A stretch of 64,000 bases of DNA from Procambarus clarkii. Lineage: Eukaryota; Arthropoda; Malacostraca; Decapoda; Cambaridae. The stretch lies in the NCBI RefSeq assembly GCF_040958095.1, contig NC_091176.1, positions 44,717,798-44,781,797 of the forward strand, given 5' to 3'. The notes beneath the pieces were generated by a model. The model did not search any database, had not been told where the DNA came from, and saw only the letters and a program-made list of their open reading frames with translations. The first letter of the stretch is position 1. Every line of letters starts with the position of its first letter. The position numbers and the translations under genes were made by a program. Shown here piece after piece: positions 10,765 to 22,759 of the stretch.

Positions 10765-12603
10765 TTGATTTTTAAGTCTCTTCCAGACACATTTAAGAGG
10801 TCATGCGCATTGCATGCATTGACCAAACAGAGTTGCCCACCACATTCTGTTAAATTTATTAAAGTAGCCGTGGGACGTCACATACAACCGGGTACCACCC
10901 GTCAGGTGGCTGGGAGATGTGATAGCTTAGTAATTCCTCATCACTTAATTGTAGTGCTCGATAAAGGTGCACTCATTCCAGTTGTCAATCTTTCACACAA
11001 GACGTTTCGCTTCAGGGCAGGTGATAGGGTATCTCAGGGAACCATGGTGGAGGACACAGAAATCTTTCACCATGAGTCAGCTGAGACGCCAACCGTCACT
11101 GCACAATGTAGTGCATTGCACATGATAGATACGAAAACTCCATCCAAAGTACAATATGAAACGAGAGATGTTGCACGGAATGTGGAAGAAGTAGAAAAAT
11201 TAATATCAGCACTTGATTTACAACATGTTACACAGGCGGATAGGAAGGCACTGAGAGAAGTTTTGCGAAAATTTCTGAAATTATTTGCGACAGAGGATGA
11301 CCAGATTGGTCTCCTTGATAAGATTGAGCACACCATTCCAACTGGTGATCATTTGCCTGTATACACGAGACAGTGGAGGTTGCCGGAACAGGCAAAGAAC
11401 GTTATCAGGGAGGAGTGCCAGAAAATGTTGAGACAGGGCGTGATAGAGCCTAGTACGTCATCGTGGCTCTCTCCTGTTGTGCTAGTTCGGAAACCGGACG
11501 GTAGTTATCGTTTCTGTGTTGACTACCGGAAGGAGAACGAATTAACTAAGGGTGATATGTATCCGTTGCCCCGAATACAGGAGATAATAGATCAATTTGG
11601 TGCGGCTAAGTATTTCTCAACTCTTGACGCGAAATCGGCGTATTGGGCGATTCCGGTGGCAGAACAAGATAGGAAAAAGCAGCATTCTAGGGTGGTAGGC
11701 ACACTTATCATTTCCGTAGGATGCCGTTTGGTTTAAAGACAGCGCCTTCGTCGTTTCAGAGGGCCATAAATTTCAACCTTAGCCCGGTCCTGGGTAGGCA
11801 TTCTTTAGCGTACCTGGATGATGTTATGATATATTCCAGGACGTTTGAGGAACACCTACGGGACTTGACTGAGACTTTGACGTTGTTAGACCAGGCAGGG
11901 TTCAAGCTTAACGTTCAGAAAAGCACCCTGGCGGCTCAGAAATTCAAATTTCTGGGGTTCCAAGTGTGCCCAGACGGTATCCGACCTGACCCAGAGTCTT
12001 GCCGCGCCATTGCTGACATGCCTACTCCAAGGACAGCAAAGGACGTGCGTAGGTTTTGGGGGGCGGCCGGATATTTTCGGCGTCATATTGAAGGTTTCGC
12101 GCTCATTTCAGCACCCCTGACTGATCTGACAAAGAAAAATGCGAAGTTTGTATGGAAATCTGAGCATGACGAGGCCTATCGCAAACTGAAAGACCGACTA
12201 ATCACGACACCGGTATTGGCTATTCTTGATTTTGAGAAAGAGTGGGAGGTGCACACTGACGCCAGCGGTATTGCTATTGGCGGGTGCTTAATTCAGCGAG
12301 ATGCGGATAATTTACCCCATCCAGTAGCCTATTTCAGTAGGAAGGTCAAAGGACCTTAAGTTTGTTATTCAGCTAAGGATCGGGAGGCACTGGCAGTAGT
12401 AGAATCAGTTAGGTATTTCGAGCCTTACCTATTTCAGCGGCACTTTGTAATTTACACAGACCATAGAGCGTTGACACACATATTTAAAAAGCGAACAAAA
12501 TGCCCACGTATGTCACGCTGGTCTCACGAACTTTCGGCCCACTCATTCCAGATCTTGTACAAGCCTGGTCCAGCACATGTTGCGACAGATACGCTAAGTT
12601 GAA
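10765..12603 (+). pseudogene. Reverse transcriptase and RNase H of gypsy element 2
   Basis: Copies the element RNA into DNA and removes the RNA strand. The first frame (to 11736) carries the fingers and palm start: VIEPSTSSWLSPVVLVRK, GSYRFCVDYRKEN and FSTLDAKSAYWAIPV. A frame change near 11700-11720 moves to MPFGLKTAPSSFQRA and the catalytic YLDDVMIYS motif, then LGFQVCPDGIRPDP. RNase H starts around VHTDASGIAIGG, stops at TAA 12357, and its remainder (CYSAKDREALAVVESV, YTDHRALTHIF) follows in frame to TGA near 12600. The catalytic motifs are intact, but the reading frame is broken at least three times. Confidence 0.9.
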
Positions 12604-12763
12604 ACATAGCGGCAGTTCAAGTTAATGAAAATATTGAAACCATTCCATCAGATAAAATGAGAGAATACCAGATGAGCGAGCCTAGATGGAAAAAAAATAT
12701 TGAGTATTTAGAGGGAGGAAAATACCCAAAAAAGAAAAAAAATTACCTATTCATGATTTTGAT

Positions 12764-13780
12764 ATGAAACAGGGCGTCCTGTATTATGTTAATAGCCAGA
12801 ATGATAGAGCAGTATTTCAACTAGTTATTACGGACGCGTTGTGGGCATCAGCGTTAAAGCTTGCTCACGCTTCTAAAATTGCAGGGCATCCGGGGGTCGT
12901 TAAAACCCACTTAAAGGCAAAGTCTCTATTTTATTTTCCAGGATTACTTTCTGAAGTAATCAATTTCGTGAAGTCGTGCAATCGTTGCCAGAGGAGGAAA
13001 GGTACCCTTATGGTACAAGCTCCACTTCAGGAATTTCCTGAAATTCGTGAACCTCTAGACCGTGTAGGGGCCGATTTGATTGATTTACATCACAGTCATT
13101 CAGGTAATAGATACGTGTTGGTGCTAGTTGACCATTTGTCTAGGTACACTACACTAGTTGCATTACCTCAGAAGGATTCTCGTACGGTTGCAGATGCGTT
13201 CTTGCGTAGGTTCGTTACTGTATTCGGGCCTCCTAAAGTTTTAGTCTCTGACCGGGGTCAAGAATTTAATAGGAATATATTTAGAGAAGTTTGTAAGATT
13301 TTAGAGACAACCTCGGCTTTTACAACAGCCTACCACCCACAAGCAAACGAAATGACGAAACGGACTAATCGTTCAGTCAAGGATATGCTTGCAATCCATG
13401 CTGAACATGACGCCAACTCTTGAGATGAACACCTACTCTATGTTCAATTAGCCTGAAATACTGCCATCCACCAATCGATTAACACCCAACCACTTCATTT
13501 GTTTACTGGTAATTCATGCAATTTCCCCTCAGGTCTGCTTAACAGACATAATGTTGCATACGGGAAAGACTATCCTTCGGAGGTAATTGGAAAAATGAGA
13601 AATGCATGGAATATTGCAGCTGAAGCGTCCAAGAAAGCACGGAATCGGTATGCTCATTTTTATGACAAGAAAGTGCGCCCTCTTGAGTTGAAAGAAGGAA
13701 GCCTCGTATGGAGAGTGAATGAGGCTGCGCCCGCCAATCAGAGTAGGAAACTAGCTCCTGGCGAGGGCCATATAGAGTAA
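12764..13780 (+). pseudogene. Integrase of gypsy element 2
   Basis: The frame 12764-13423 has the HHCC zinc module (HASKIAGHPG, then CNRCQRR) and the DDE core: VGADLIDLHHS, VLVSDRGQEFNRN, and a third block TAYHPQANEMTKRTNRS. In the last block the usual catalytic glutamate region reads ANEMTKRTN, so the E is there but the surrounding residues are altered. A stop at 13421 and another break separate the C-terminal part (13499-13780, AYGKDYPSEVIGKMRNAW). The 160 bases upstream (12604-12763) encode a degenerate linker. Confidence 0.85.
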
Positions 13781-14046
13781 TGAAAAGGGCGGGGCCGGTT
13801 AATCTTGTTATAAAAGGAGTATTCGAGGACCAGGTGGAAAGGACTATTCATGTAAATAAATTGAAACATTATCATGCTAGAGAGGAATTAGAACTGCCTT
13901 CAGCGGGTCTAGTTCCTGACTCAGCAGTGCTGACTCATGGCTTCACCGACGAGTCAGAGGATGAGGATGACCCTCTGTCATCGCTCATCAGTAGTCAGGT
14001 GCAGTCTCGCCACCCTATGGTGACGAGATCTCGCGCTATACAGTAA
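13780..14046 (+). pseudogene. Integrase C-terminal tail of gypsy element 2
   Basis: An 88-codon frame with GPVNLVIKGVFEDQ and IHVNKLKHYHAREE, matching the beta-barrel-like end of gypsy integrases (the VHVNRLKPY-type motif). An acidic tail ending in HPMVTRSRA follows. It is separated from the preceding integrase by a stop at 13778-13780. No chromodomain is evident. Confidence 0.75.
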
Positions 14047-16099
14047 AGTAACTTCCTAGGTTAGTATAATTTAGTATTCCTTAGATTTTCCTGTAAAGGC
14101 AATGAGGTGAACTATCTCTATACTTAACTCAGGTAGCAGCTTTTACCGTGCTCTGGGGTTCGACCTCCACCAAACCCAGAGTTTATCTATGCTTCCGCTG
14201 TGTTGTATCTTTCTGTTCCCAGGTCTGATTGGTACACCGACCCAGTTGTTCCAGCCACACGTGAACCCTTGTCTGTAAAAACCGAGGGGGGAGGCACGTT
14301 ACACAAAGCCCCCCCCCCCACCAGACCCGGTAACCCATACATCAGTTACTTTGGGGATGAGTGACTATCCAAGAGTCACCCGGCCGACGCCTCACGTCAC
14401 TAACGAGGTTGTCAGGGCCAGGGAGCTGTCCACATATAGCAGTCACCGGAGGTGCCATACAACGCCGGGGTAGCTGTCTCGAGATCACCACTACCCACCT
14501 GCTGCGTCATCAAGACTGCAGCCATTCCAGCAGTGTTGGAGGAGAGGTCAAGAAATGGAATGCACGTAGCAGTACTCAAGAATTTCGCCGGAAGATTAAT
14601 GAATACGTCATCTGAAGCAACAAGAAAGCGGAACTAAGGCGGTTACAGGTGGAAGATATGATTTCCCTACAGAATTCCGGGGCTCGCCAATAGAAGGTCG
14701 CAAAATTGTCTCCTTTGGTCTAAAGTCGACGGTACGAGGGTATACACAGTTGGTGTTTACGGCCTAGTAACCTGGTGACATCAAGAAACGCCTGAGATGC
14801 CGTGAGCAATGATGGAAGACGAGATTCACCTGTTCTGCAAACAAGCAACCCGCCTCTACGACCTTCTGACACCACTCCTGTTACGAGACACTGTTGGTAC
14901 ATCCAGTCCTGCTCTGCTGTGGTCATCTGCGACGTCAAGTTTAACATCAAGACTGCCGTGTGAACTGTGATTGATATGAAGGTGTGTGGACTGTCGGGAG
15001 CACGAGCAATGGCCGAAGTAACAGTATTCTACAGCTGTCACTTGGCACTCCGCTCTACTACACTCTGCCGTCATTCAAGACTACCGGATGGGAGTACAAG
15101 AGGACCAGGTATTGATGTCTACACATGGGGTGAAGCAAGATCGGCACCGTCATCGTCAAGCGACTACATTCATTGTCCAGTAGCATCGATTTTTTTTTCT
15201 CGATTACTCAATATGAACAATTAATACAAACAAAAAATGTTGGCTCTGAACATCTGTGTAAAGAATATCTGGACACTTTTGTTTAAATGTTGAAAAACAG
15301 ATTTAGAATCGCAATACCTTATAAATGATGAAAAACAGATTTAAAATAATTATTCTGGTATAATGATATATGGAAATTTCACTCGATAAATTGGTCAAGT
15401 AATCAAAATCGAAGCCCCTGTGTAATTGTTCAAGCCCAGAACAAACGATTTTGGAAAATTATGTTGTATGCTACTTTTTCAGAATGTTTGAACACAGGAG
15501 AGGCGGACCAATATAAACATTGACACTTCTAGTGAGTGAGGACACTTGGCTGTACAGTCAGCTGAAACCTGTGATATAGTATAGGAATTTTTTTTATATA
15601 TTTTTAGATACATGTAATAAACGTTAGGTGTGTTCCTTAGCATGTCAAGGTTGATATTGATTGGAGAGTGGATAGTACACGGTTGTGAACTTGATAGTTC
15701 CGTAGTACGCTCCCGGATGACTGAAAGTTCTGTCTGAAGATATAACTTTTATGTTTTATGGCGGAGCACGGTGTGGCCGGCTCTAGAGGACACATGAACT
15801 TGGCTAGTGAAGAGCCAAGAGATTTTAATAGCTAGTCTTTGATGTTAGAGTAGGGACATGTTATTTAGCTGTCAGTAAGGGTAGGATGTGTGTTTCCTGA
15901 TGTTAGAGGATTGCTCTCAGTTGACAGCTGAGAAATTTATGAATTTGAACATGTTTATTATGATGATGTTGGACACTAATAATTGTCAAATTTTCTTAGT
16001 TAGGTTAGCTTTTGTTTGTGGCATGAGTTGAATTGTGGATTTGGATAATAAACCTCGTTATTTTTAACAAATTAACAAGGTTTACTAAGTGCTTGTGCG
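14047..16099. other. Non-coding, presumed 3' region of gypsy element 2
   Basis: No gene seen. Contains a C run at 14313-14321, an AATAAA-like signal (AATAAACCTCG) near 16047, and a long G run at about 16099-16113. Several 60-85 codon frames have no recognisable content. Confidence 0.4.
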
Positions 16100-17512
16100 G
16101 GGGGGGGGGGGGCGTAACAAACTAGGTTTGTTGTAAGAATTATCCAGAAGGTTCCAGAAGTCTCGTGTAGGGACCTGACCTCAACATTACGCATTCCACT
16201 GGGGATTAGCAAGTCTGAGTCACAAAATGGCTGGCGTCTTTGTTCATAGTTTCGTATAGGAATCATTCTATAGTATTCACTTATTTAGAGAAATTAGCCT
16301 CTATTCATTTTGTATTCAAATTGTATTGTATAGTATTAATTTATAATATCAAAAGAATTCAAATTATTAGGAGACGTGAGTTAAGTCACCATCAGTGACG
16401 TCACGAGCCAGAACTAGGCTATAAGGCGGAGTGACCTGGCGGTCATAGGTCAACAGAGGATTCCATGTCCTCTATTTCTCAAAGGTCAAATAACCATTTT
16501 GTGATCGGGAGTAGCTCTTCCTTAAGATGCTTGTGAAATTTAACTTCAGATAAATAATTCAACCAATCTGGATCATTCAGTGCAACAGAGGTTAGTTGTT
16601 AAAACTTAAGCAGAGATCAGTGTGGTTTGAGTAGCAGCTCGGGCAGGTGGCCTTCCCATCATCGGCCTCCAGACAGCACGAACATCTAGTTGGTCGCCCA
16701 AGGTAGAGTTGCTTTACGAGTAATTGTAGGGAATAGGTCACTCATTGCCGATCTGGTCAATTAGGGAGTGTTCAAGTTTAGGGAGTGCTATTTCTTAGAG
16801 TTTGTTTTAGTTTTGAATAAATTAATTAGTTATTAATTTGCATTTGCATTATTTTCCATGTGTGTGTTATATTTATGTGAATTTGTCCTTGTCACGTGGT
16901 CCCCACGAGGCAGAGTTGAATTGGGCGCCGATTCTAACACCGAGTCATAATTCAATATTCCCATTGATTTTTAATTCCACACTTAAGATCCAAGGTTATT
17001 TGTTACTCGTGGGGATCAAGCCCCAAAGTTATTGATTAGCATGATCGATCCAGACCTCGATCATTGCTCAGGGTAACTGGTCTGGTGGTGGCGGCGGAAA
17101 GGCGACCCTAGGGTTTTGCTAGAAGCCTAGTCCACGTCATACGGGTTGTAGAATCTCAAGTCGGTCAATCGTCTTGAGACCACGTGGCGTGGGGTCGGCT
17201 TAAGTGAAAGTTTTGGGGTCCCTTGGTAGAGAACAAAAGTAAGATACGGGCAGAGGGAGAGTAAAGGGAGAAAAGATCATTCGAGAACCCCCTCACCATG
17301 TTACAATGGTGCACAGCGGTGGTTTCAACAATTTTGTTTGAAATTGTTGAAAGGCTCATGTGTCTAGCCATCGGACACGTGCGTGGATGCTAGGGAGTCA
17401 GCCGCGGGCCAGGATTAGCAGTGTGCCTCACAACAGTGCGCTTGAGTGGGGATTGGCGAATCGTGGTCGTGCGAGCTGATACGATTGAGGTTTAGTTAGT
17501 AAGATTAGGCTG
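16100..17512 (+). other. LTR-like / retroelement leader segment, unclassified
   Basis: Features in LTR order on the plus strand: a CRE palindrome TGACGTCA (16396-16403); a TATA-like CTATAAGGC shortly after; an AATAAA-type signal (GAATAAATT) near 16815; and then GAATTGGGCGCCGATTC near 16918, which resembles the end of an LTR plus a primer-binding site. No partner LTR or coding body follows. A G-rich non-coding leader-like stretch runs to 17512. Confidence 0.35.
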
Positions 17513-17915
17513 TTACCTAACCTAACCTAACTTAACTTACCTATCCTAATTTAACTAACCTAATCTAATTTAACTTACCTTACCTAACTTACCTAACCTA
17601 CCTTAACCTAACCTTACTTACCTAACCTAGCTTACATACCCTATCTTACCTAACTTATCTTAACCTAACCTATATCTTAAGCTAGCTTACATAACCTATC
17701 CTTACCTAACTTACCTAACCTAACATACCGTACCTTACCATACCTAACTTAACCTAGCCTAACTTACCTAACCTATCCTTGTCTAACGTAATCTAACCTA
17801 ACTTGCATAATCTAACTTAACGTAACCTAACTTAAAGTAAATTACCTTACATACCCAAACTGATGTAACCTAACTCACCTAGTCCAACCAGACATGACTT
17901 AACTTACATAATTAT
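17513..17915. repeat. Degenerate CCTAA telomere-like repeat
   Basis: About 400 bp of CCTAA/CTTAA/CCTTAC pentamer-like repeats, the C-strand version of the arthropod telomere motif TTAGG, with frequent substitutions. It forms the outer end of the left arm of the palindrome and pairs with the TTAGG block at 21580-22740. Confidence 0.9.
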
Positions 17916-18150
17916 TCCTGCTTATCTTCTGTGTTTTGTCAATCAATGTCGCATATTCATTTGTTCGTTTCAATAGTTAATTTCTCAAATTATAATTTAT
18001 GTATTTCAAGTGCTATTTGTTAAAGATTGGGTATTTAATCATTTCAAAGGATTTTTGTTATATATGGGCATTTGTTCGTTTTAATTGTTATTTTTCTCAA
18101 ATGGTGGTTTACGCATTTCAAGTGCTATTTGTTAAAGATTGGGTGTTTAA

Positions 18151-19917
18151 CCCTTAAACTGCGCATGGCGTATATATACGCCCTGAGTAACATGTCCCAT
18201 GGTGCGCATGGCGTATATATACGCCATAGGGTGCCAGGCCTGATTCAAATGGCCCGCGGCTACACAGGGTTCACAGTAGCTTCCTCAGGGCTCTTGTAAA
18301 CAGATGCCATTTAAAAAAAAAAAATCGTGGGCAATATTCTCAGGTGTGAGAGGCACAGTACTGTTGGAGCAACCAAGGCCGGCGCACGCAGCATGAGCGA
18401 ACAGCATTGATGTTCAGCTTGTGACCACAGCATCGCCGAAAAATATCAAAATAAATATATAATTGTTATTATTTAGCGATGACAATATTACAGATGACCA
18501 ATGACTGTGATATAAATAACCAGGGTTGTGATAATAGCAGGAATGTTGTAATAATTAGCGCTGTGGGAGGAGTGATGCTGAGAGACGGAGGGAGACAGCA
18601 TCGTTTACTGACTGTGTGGCCACCTGTTATTGTTTGCATTCACCATACCAGGTCAGTGGTTCTCTATGGTGAACACAAATGTAGATACTTATATATAATG
18701 TGTGAATTAGTGTAATAACAGCAAAAGGATTATGCTGGGAGGAGCCACATGGATGACGGAGGTGACGTCGTCTGCACGATTTGTCTAGCTGTTTAGAGGG
18801 TGGCCACTATGCTCTTTGGGCGCACTACAAGCTTAGGTGTACAGTTACGGTGCATAAAACATGTAGATATTTATATATAATATGTGTATATAGGGTAACA
18901 ACACTGCAAAAGGTATTGTTGGGGGAGAAAGTTTAGTGCGTGTGACCTTGAAAGAGTGAGGTAGCCGCCAGCCGCCATCTGTGTATAGCGACGACTCTTA
19001 GTGCCTGAACTAACTATATCAGCTTAGCTGTACAGTTGTGGTGAACAAAATATATACATACTTATATATAACGTCTGTATATAGTGTAATAACACCACAA
19101 ATGGTATTGTTGGGGGAGAAAGTTTAGTGCGTGTGACCTTGAATGAGTGAGGGAGCCGCCAGCCGCCATCTGTGTATAGCGACGACTCTTAGTGCCTGAA
19201 CTAACTATATCAGCTTAGCTGTACAGTTGTGGTGAACAAAATATATACATACTTATATATAACGTCTGTATATAGTGTAATAACACCACAACTGGTATTA
19301 TTGGGGGAGAAAGTTTAGTGCGTGTGTTGAGGGAGTGGCAGCGAATGACTGGCTGGTGTGTGGCAGTAACTCCTCGTTGCTTTTCGACTCTCAATACCAA
19401 CTTAGTGGTTCGTTATGGTGACCAAAACATGCCAATACTTATATATAACCTGTGTATAGAGTGTAATAGCAGCAAAACTATTTGTTTATTGTTTTATAAA
19501 CATAATAATTGAATCACTAATATGCACATCATACTTTTGAGTATAGCGATTATTAACCACTTTTATTATATAAATATATTACAGTACACACTATTGAATA
19601 ATATTACTGCAAAAAAACTAAGAAAAAATCAATCGGAGACATTGAAACAATTAGGTAATAATATCTTTGTGGCAACTCCCATCTGTCAACGCGGGTGATG
19701 CTGACCGGCTCTGACGACCGCTCTGTCAATGCCCACTTTTTGCCAGACTTCCTCGGCCAATTGCGCCCAAAATATGTCACCTACGATTTTTTTTTTATTT
19801 TTTCCGTGCTCAGGGGACACAAATTAACATGTTTAGAAGACGAAAAAAATTTTTTGATTTTTTTTTTCTTGCGCACAGGGGTGTAAATGTCCCAAGGACC
19901 CCTGAGCAGTGTAAGGG
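18151..19917. mobile_element. piggyBac-like non-autonomous element
   Basis: Starts CCCTTAAACTG and ends CAGTGTAAGGG: terminal inverted repeats matching at 10 of 11 bases. It is flanked on both sides by TTAA (18147-18150 and 19918-19921). TTAA target duplication and a CCC start are diagnostic of the piggyBac superfamily. The other arm of the surrounding palindrome has the same sequence with a single TTAA and no insertion. Near the left end the palindromic motif GGCGTATATATACGCC occurs twice. The element has no frame longer than about 80 codons, hence no transposase; it would depend on one encoded elsewhere. Confidence 0.9.
18620..19480. repeat. Internal tandem repeat of about 188 bp in the piggyBac-like element
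   Basis: Four to five units, recognised by ACTTATATATAA followed by GTGTAATAACA and GTATTGTTGGGGGAGAAAG. The two central units (from about 19029 and 19218) are nearly identical; the outer ones are diverged. Confidence 0.85.
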
Positions 19918-20422
19918 TTAAGCATTTCAAAGGATTTTTGTTACATATGGGCATTTTACTTGTTTCAAAATTAATTTCTCAAATGGTCATTTTTCATATC
20001 AAGGATTATTTGTTAAAGATTGGGTGTTTAAGCATTTCAAAGGATTTTTGTTATATATGGGCAATTACTCGTTTCAAGGGTTAATTTCTCAAATGGTCAT
20101 TTTTGCATTTCAAGGGTTATTTGTTAAAATTTATCACGATGCTCATAAGTTGTATTTATTATGTTATAATTGTTCTTATTCTTCCACCCCTTAACCTAAC
20201 CTCTTTAATCTTTAGTGTATTCATTATGTTGGATATCATTTGTTCTTATTCCCCAACCCTTTAACCTAACCTTTCAGATGTAGTTTATTGTGTTTTGACG
20301 TATTTCTTGAATATATTATCCTTTTCCTAACCTTTCAGATGTAGTTTTGTTTCTCCTTATTGTATATTTTACCCTAACCCACCATCGCACTTAACCTTCC
20401 TTCCTTCTTTTATTTTGTTTTC

Positions 20423-20829
20423 ACATATAAGTTCATTCTTTATCTTAGTAATAATATAAGTACAGTAGTAAAGAGACAGATCTACTAAGACTTGAAATTG
20501 AGAAAAAAAGAGAGCACGAGAGTGAGAGCATGGGATCAAAGAAGAGAGAATGAGAGTGTGAAAGCATGGGATCAAAGAAGAGAGAGAATGAGAGAGTGTG
20601 AGAGCATTGGAACACTAAGACTTGAATATGAGAAAAAAAGTGAATAAGAGAGAGTGAGAGCATGGGAGCATTAAGACCTGAATTTGAGAAAAATAAGAGC
20701 ATTGGAGCATATGAGTGAGACAGAGGGGGAGGAAGAGAGAGAGAGAAAAGGGGAGATAGGAGGAAGATATAGAGAAAAAGGGGGTTAGAAGGATGCAGAT
20801 AGAGAAAAAGGGGGAGAGAAGGTGTAGGA
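20423..20829. repeat. Purine-rich palindrome centre
   Basis: Low-complexity GAGAGA/AATGAGAG tract with short internal repeats (CATGGGATCAAAGAAGAGAG twice). It lies between the two arms of the inverted repeat. The long minus-strand frames in it are pyrimidine-repeat artefacts. Confidence 0.8.
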
Positions 20830-21579
20830 GAAACAAAGTAAAAGAAGGAAGAAAGGTTAGGTGGTATGGTGGGTTTGGGTAAAATATACAAAAAAGAGAA
20901 ACAAAACTACATCTGAAAGGTTAGGAAAAGGATAATATATTCAAGAAATACGTGAAAACACAATAAACTACATCTGAAAGGTTAGGTTAAAGGGTTGGGG
21001 AATAAGAACAAATGATATCCAACATAATGAATACACTGAGATTAAAGAGGTTAGGTTAAGGGGTGGAAGAATAAGAACAATTATGACATAATAAATAAAA
21101 CTTATGAGCAACTTGATGAACTTTAACAAATAACTCTTGAAATGCATAAATGACCATTTGAGAAATTAACCCCTGAAACGAGTAAATGCCCATATATAAA
21201 AGAATCCTTTGAAATGCTTAAACACCCAATCTTTAACAAATAACCCTTGATATGCAAAAATGACCATATGAGAAATTAACCCTTGACACAAGTAAAATGC
21301 CTATATATAAAAAAAATCCTTTGAAATGCTTAAACACCCAATCTTTAACAAATAGCACTTGAAATGTGTAAACCACCATTTGAGAAAAATAACAATTGAA
21401 AGGAACAAATGGCCATATATAACAAAAATCCTTTGAAATGCTTAAATACCCAATCTTTAACAAATAGCACATGAAATGCATAAATGATCATTTGAGAAAT
21501 TAACTATTGAAACGATCAAATGAATATGTGACATTGATTGACGAAACACAAAAGATACGCAGGAATAATTATATAAGTT

Positions 21580-22740
21580 AGGTCATGTCTGGTTGGACTA
21601 GGTGAGTTAGGTTACGTCAGTTTAGGTATGTAAGGTTACGTTAGGTAATTTACGTTAATTTAGGTTACGTTAGGTAATTTACTTTAAGTTAGGTTACGTT
21701 AAGTTAGATTATGTAAGTTAGGTTAGGTTAAGATAGGCAAAGATAGGTTAGGTAAGTTAGGTTAGGTTAAATTAGGTAAGGTTAGGTAAAGTACATTAGG
21801 TTAGGTAAGTTAGGTTAGGATAGGTTATGTAAGCTAGGTTAGGTAAGTTAGGGTAGGTAATCTAGGTTATGTAGGTTAGGTTAGGTAAGTTAGGTTAGTT
21901 TAAGATAGGTTAGGTAAGATAGGGTATGTAAGCTAGGTTAGGTAAGTAAGGTTAGGTTAAGGTAGGTAAGGTAAGTTAGGTTAGGTTAGTTAAGTTAGGA
22001 TAGGTAAGTTAAGTTAGATTAGTTAAGTTAGGATAGGTAAGTTAAGTTAGGTTAGGTTATGTAAGCTAGGTTAGGTAAGTTAGGGGTAGGTAGGTTAGGT
22101 AAGTTAGGCTACGTTAGGTTAGGTTATACAAGCTAGGTTAGGTTAGGTATGATAGGTTAAGTAAGTTATGTTAGGTTAGGTTCGGTAAGTTAAGTTTGGT
22201 AAGTTAAGTTAGGTTAGGTTATGCAAGTTAGGGTAGGTTAGTTAGGTTAGGTTAGGTTGGGTAGGTTAGGTTATGCAAGTTAGGTTAGGTTAGGTTGGGT
22301 TAGTTAAGTTAGGAAGGGTAAGTTAGGTTATGTAAGTTAGGGTAGGTAAGTTAAGTTAGGATAGGTAAGTTAGGTTAGGTTAGGTATGATGTTTTAGGTA
22401 AGTTATGTTAGGTTTGGTTAGTTAAGTTAGGTTGGGTATGTTAGGATATGTTAGGTTAAGTTAGGTAAGGTTAGGTTATGCAAGTTAGGTTAGGTTTGGT
22501 TATGCAAGCTAAGTTAGGTTAGGTTAGGTTAAGCAAGTTAGGTTAGGTTAGTTAAGTTAGTTTAGGTTAGGTTATGTTGGGTAAGATAGGTTAGGTTATG
22601 CAAGTTAGGTTAGGTTGGGTTAGTTTAGTTAGGTTAGGTAGGGTAAGTTAGGTTAGGTTAAGTTAAGTAAGGATAGGGTTAGTTAGGTTAGGTTATGTAA
22701 ACTAGGTTAGGTTTAGGAACGTTATGTTAGGTAAGTAAGT
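21580..22740. repeat. Degenerate TTAGG telomere-like repeat
   Basis: About 1.15 kb of GTTAGGTTAGGTAAGTTAGG-type sequence, the G-strand of the arthropod telomere motif with many substitutions and period irregularities. It forms the outer part of the right palindrome arm. Interstitial here, not a true chromosome end, since unrelated DNA continues on both sides. Confidence 0.9.
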
Positions 22741-22759
22741 AATATTGGGTGGGGACGAT

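Larger units (their letters stand above)
8545..14046 (+). mobile_element. Ty3/gypsy retrotransposon 2, complete gene order, degenerate
   Basis: Plus-strand element with the standard order gag, protease, RT, RNase H, integrase. All domains are recognisable but split by many stops and frameshifts (stops near 8818, 9850, 10165, 10738, 12357, 12600, 13421 and 13778; a frame change near 11720). It cannot encode a working set of proteins. A purine tract (ACCGAGGGGGGAGG) near 14280 may be the polypurine tract before a lost or diverged 3' LTR. Unlike the element at 1-4681, the integrase here lies after RNase H. Confidence 0.9.
17513..22735. repeat. Large inverted repeat (palindrome) with telomere-like ends
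   Basis: The left arm 17513-20422 (excluding the inserted element at 18151-19917) is the diverged reverse complement of 20830-22735. From outside in, each arm has a CCTAA/TTAGG block, then GTTTGGGTATG-like unique DNA, then four tandem units of about 116 bp (GCATTTCAAAGGATTTTTGT motif), then a segment with TTTCAGATGTAGTTT and TTCTTATTCC motifs. The right arm has a much longer TTAGG block. The centre (20423-20829) is purine-rich. Confidence 0.9.

Noticed and set aside
17513-17915. True chromosome end
   Set aside because: The CCTAA tract is degenerate, interstitial, and followed by unrelated DNA on both sides.
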